Shown piece after piece: positions 5,397-5,945 of a DNA stretch of 5,945 nucleotides (position 1 is the first letter of the stretch; the number at the start of each line of letters is the position of its first letter). The translations under genes and the position numbers were made by a program. Location: the NCBI GenBank assembly GCA_934667465.1, contig CAKUMG010000411.1, positions 1-5,945 of the forward strand, read 5' to 3'. The notes beneath the pieces are model-generated. The model worked only from the letters and a program-made list of their open reading frames with translations. It was not told the origin of the DNA and made no database searches. This DNA comes from an uncultured Actinoplanes sp. GTDB taxonomy: Bacteria; Actinomycetota; Actinomycetes; Mycobacteriales; Micromonosporaceae.

Positions 5397-5945
5397 CTAG
5401 GCGGGTGTCAGGCCCAGCGCGGTGAGCTGGGCGCGGGCGAAGAAGAGCTCGGAGGCGAGGCCCGCGGCCAGCTCCTCCGGACCGGACGGGCGCGACGCCG
5501 GCGGCAGCACGGCCCAGGTGTAGGTCTCCACGTCGAAGTGCGCGCACCCGGCCGGGTCGTCGAGAATGGCGCGCAGGCCGTCGGCGAGGACGCCGACGGT
5601 GCTGGTGAGCGGGGGTTCCGGCGGCTGGTGCAGGGGAACGTGAAAATGCACGCGCCACGGGTCGTCGCCGGTTTTGCCGGCTTCTCCGGCGGCCAGCGCC
5701 TCGTCGAGGTCGTCGGCGGCGAAGCCGCGCGGGCTGCGCGTCTGGTGCAGGAACCGCTGCTCGACGTAGTGGGCCAGGGTCCGCCGGTGCTTGCGCGGCT
5801 CGGCGCTGGCCAGGGCGGCCGAGATCTGCGTCTTCACCACCGGCAGGCGGGCGGCGCGCAGCCGGGCCAGGGCCTCGGTGGGGTCCTCCCACGCGCATGC
5901 GAGGTGGGCGAGGTCGAGGCAGACCCCGAGCACCGACGTGTCGGC
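5397..5945 (-). CDS. eboE: EboE-type TIM-barrel (sugar phosphate isomerase-like) protein, C-terminal part
   Basis: These are the C-terminal 182 residues of a xylose-isomerase-like TIM-barrel protein; the N-terminus lies beyond the right edge. In fragment numbering, LGVCLDLAHLA (6-16) is a barrel strand with the expected Asp and His (D11, H14). LPVVKTQIS (34-42) is the next strand with K38 and Q40. YVEQRFLHQ (60-68), WRVHFHVPL (97-105, with H100 and H102) and AHFDVETYTWAVLPP (135-149, with D138 and E140) are the late strands that usually carry metal or substrate ligands. This arrangement, especially the FHVP and VETYTW blocks, matches what I recall of EboE of the ebo cluster, whose reaction is not established. 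The GTG at 5933 is internal, because the frame stays open to the window end. It ends with TAG at 5399-5397, 10 nt before the phosphodiesterase start, as the upstream member of the same operon. The family call rests on recall of motifs, not on an alignment. Confidence 0.8.
   Translation of the reverse strand, partial: ADTSVLGVCLDLAHLACAWEDPTEALARLRAARLPVVKTQISAALASAEPRKHRRTLAHYVEQRFLHQTRSPRGFAADDLDEALAAGEAGKTGDDPWRVHFHVPLHQPPEPPLTSTVGVLADGLRAILDDPAGCAHFDVETYTWAVLPPASRPSGPEELAAGLASELFFARAQLTALGLTPA

Noticed and set aside
4106..5425. 439-codon plus-strand frame opposite the phosphodiesterase gene
   Set aside because: Its composition (Arg/Val/Gly/His-rich without domains) is typical of an antisense shadow, and the minus strand has a recognised family.

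Overview
The window is very GC-rich, uses GTG as well as ATG starts, and is densely packed. It carries an actinobacterial-style FMN riboswitch, TAnnnT-type -10 boxes and a probable leaderless gene. All of this points to a high-GC actinomycete. A Micromonosporaceae-like host such as Actinoplanes is a reasonable guess, but it is not proven from the sequence.

Layout from left to right. (1) Positions 1-690, minus strand: the N-terminal 230 residues of a Hanks-type serine/threonine protein kinase, running off the left edge. (2) Positions 691-926: a divergent intergenic region with no gene. (3) Positions 927-1833, plus strand: a complete FMN riboswitch, a short expression platform with a hairpin over the Shine-Dalgarno sequence, and a PnuC-family membrane transporter. 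The riboswitch indicates that the transporter carries riboflavin (PnuX/RibM type) rather than nicotinamide riboside. (4) Positions 1886-2292: a small stand-alone STAS-domain protein with its own promoter; it lacks the usual phosphorylatable serine. (5) Positions 2311-2837: a MarR-family regulator, probably leaderless, with a palindrome upstream of its -10 box. (6) Positions 2811-2907: a 44-bp tandem repeat that supplies the marR stop codon and fills the gap between convergent genes. (7) Positions 2916-5945, minus strand: a tight three-gene operon, transcribed right to left, encoding an EboE-type TIM-barrel protein (5' end outside the window), an EboF-type type I phosphodiesterase/nucleotide pyrophosphatase-like protein, and a short-chain polyprenyl diphosphate synthase.

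The minus-strand operon is the most interesting part. EboE and EboF are members of the ebo (edb) gene set, known from cyanobacteria, pseudomonads and algal plastids. That set is linked to export or maturation of secondary metabolites and includes a UbiA-like prenyltransferase (EboC). Here a prenyl diphosphate synthase follows eboF through an ATGA start-stop overlap. This suggests that the actinobacterial version makes its own prenyl donor, and that the other ebo genes lie just beyond the right edge. The STAS, MarR and kinase genes show no clear functional link to either the riboflavin unit or the ebo-like operon.
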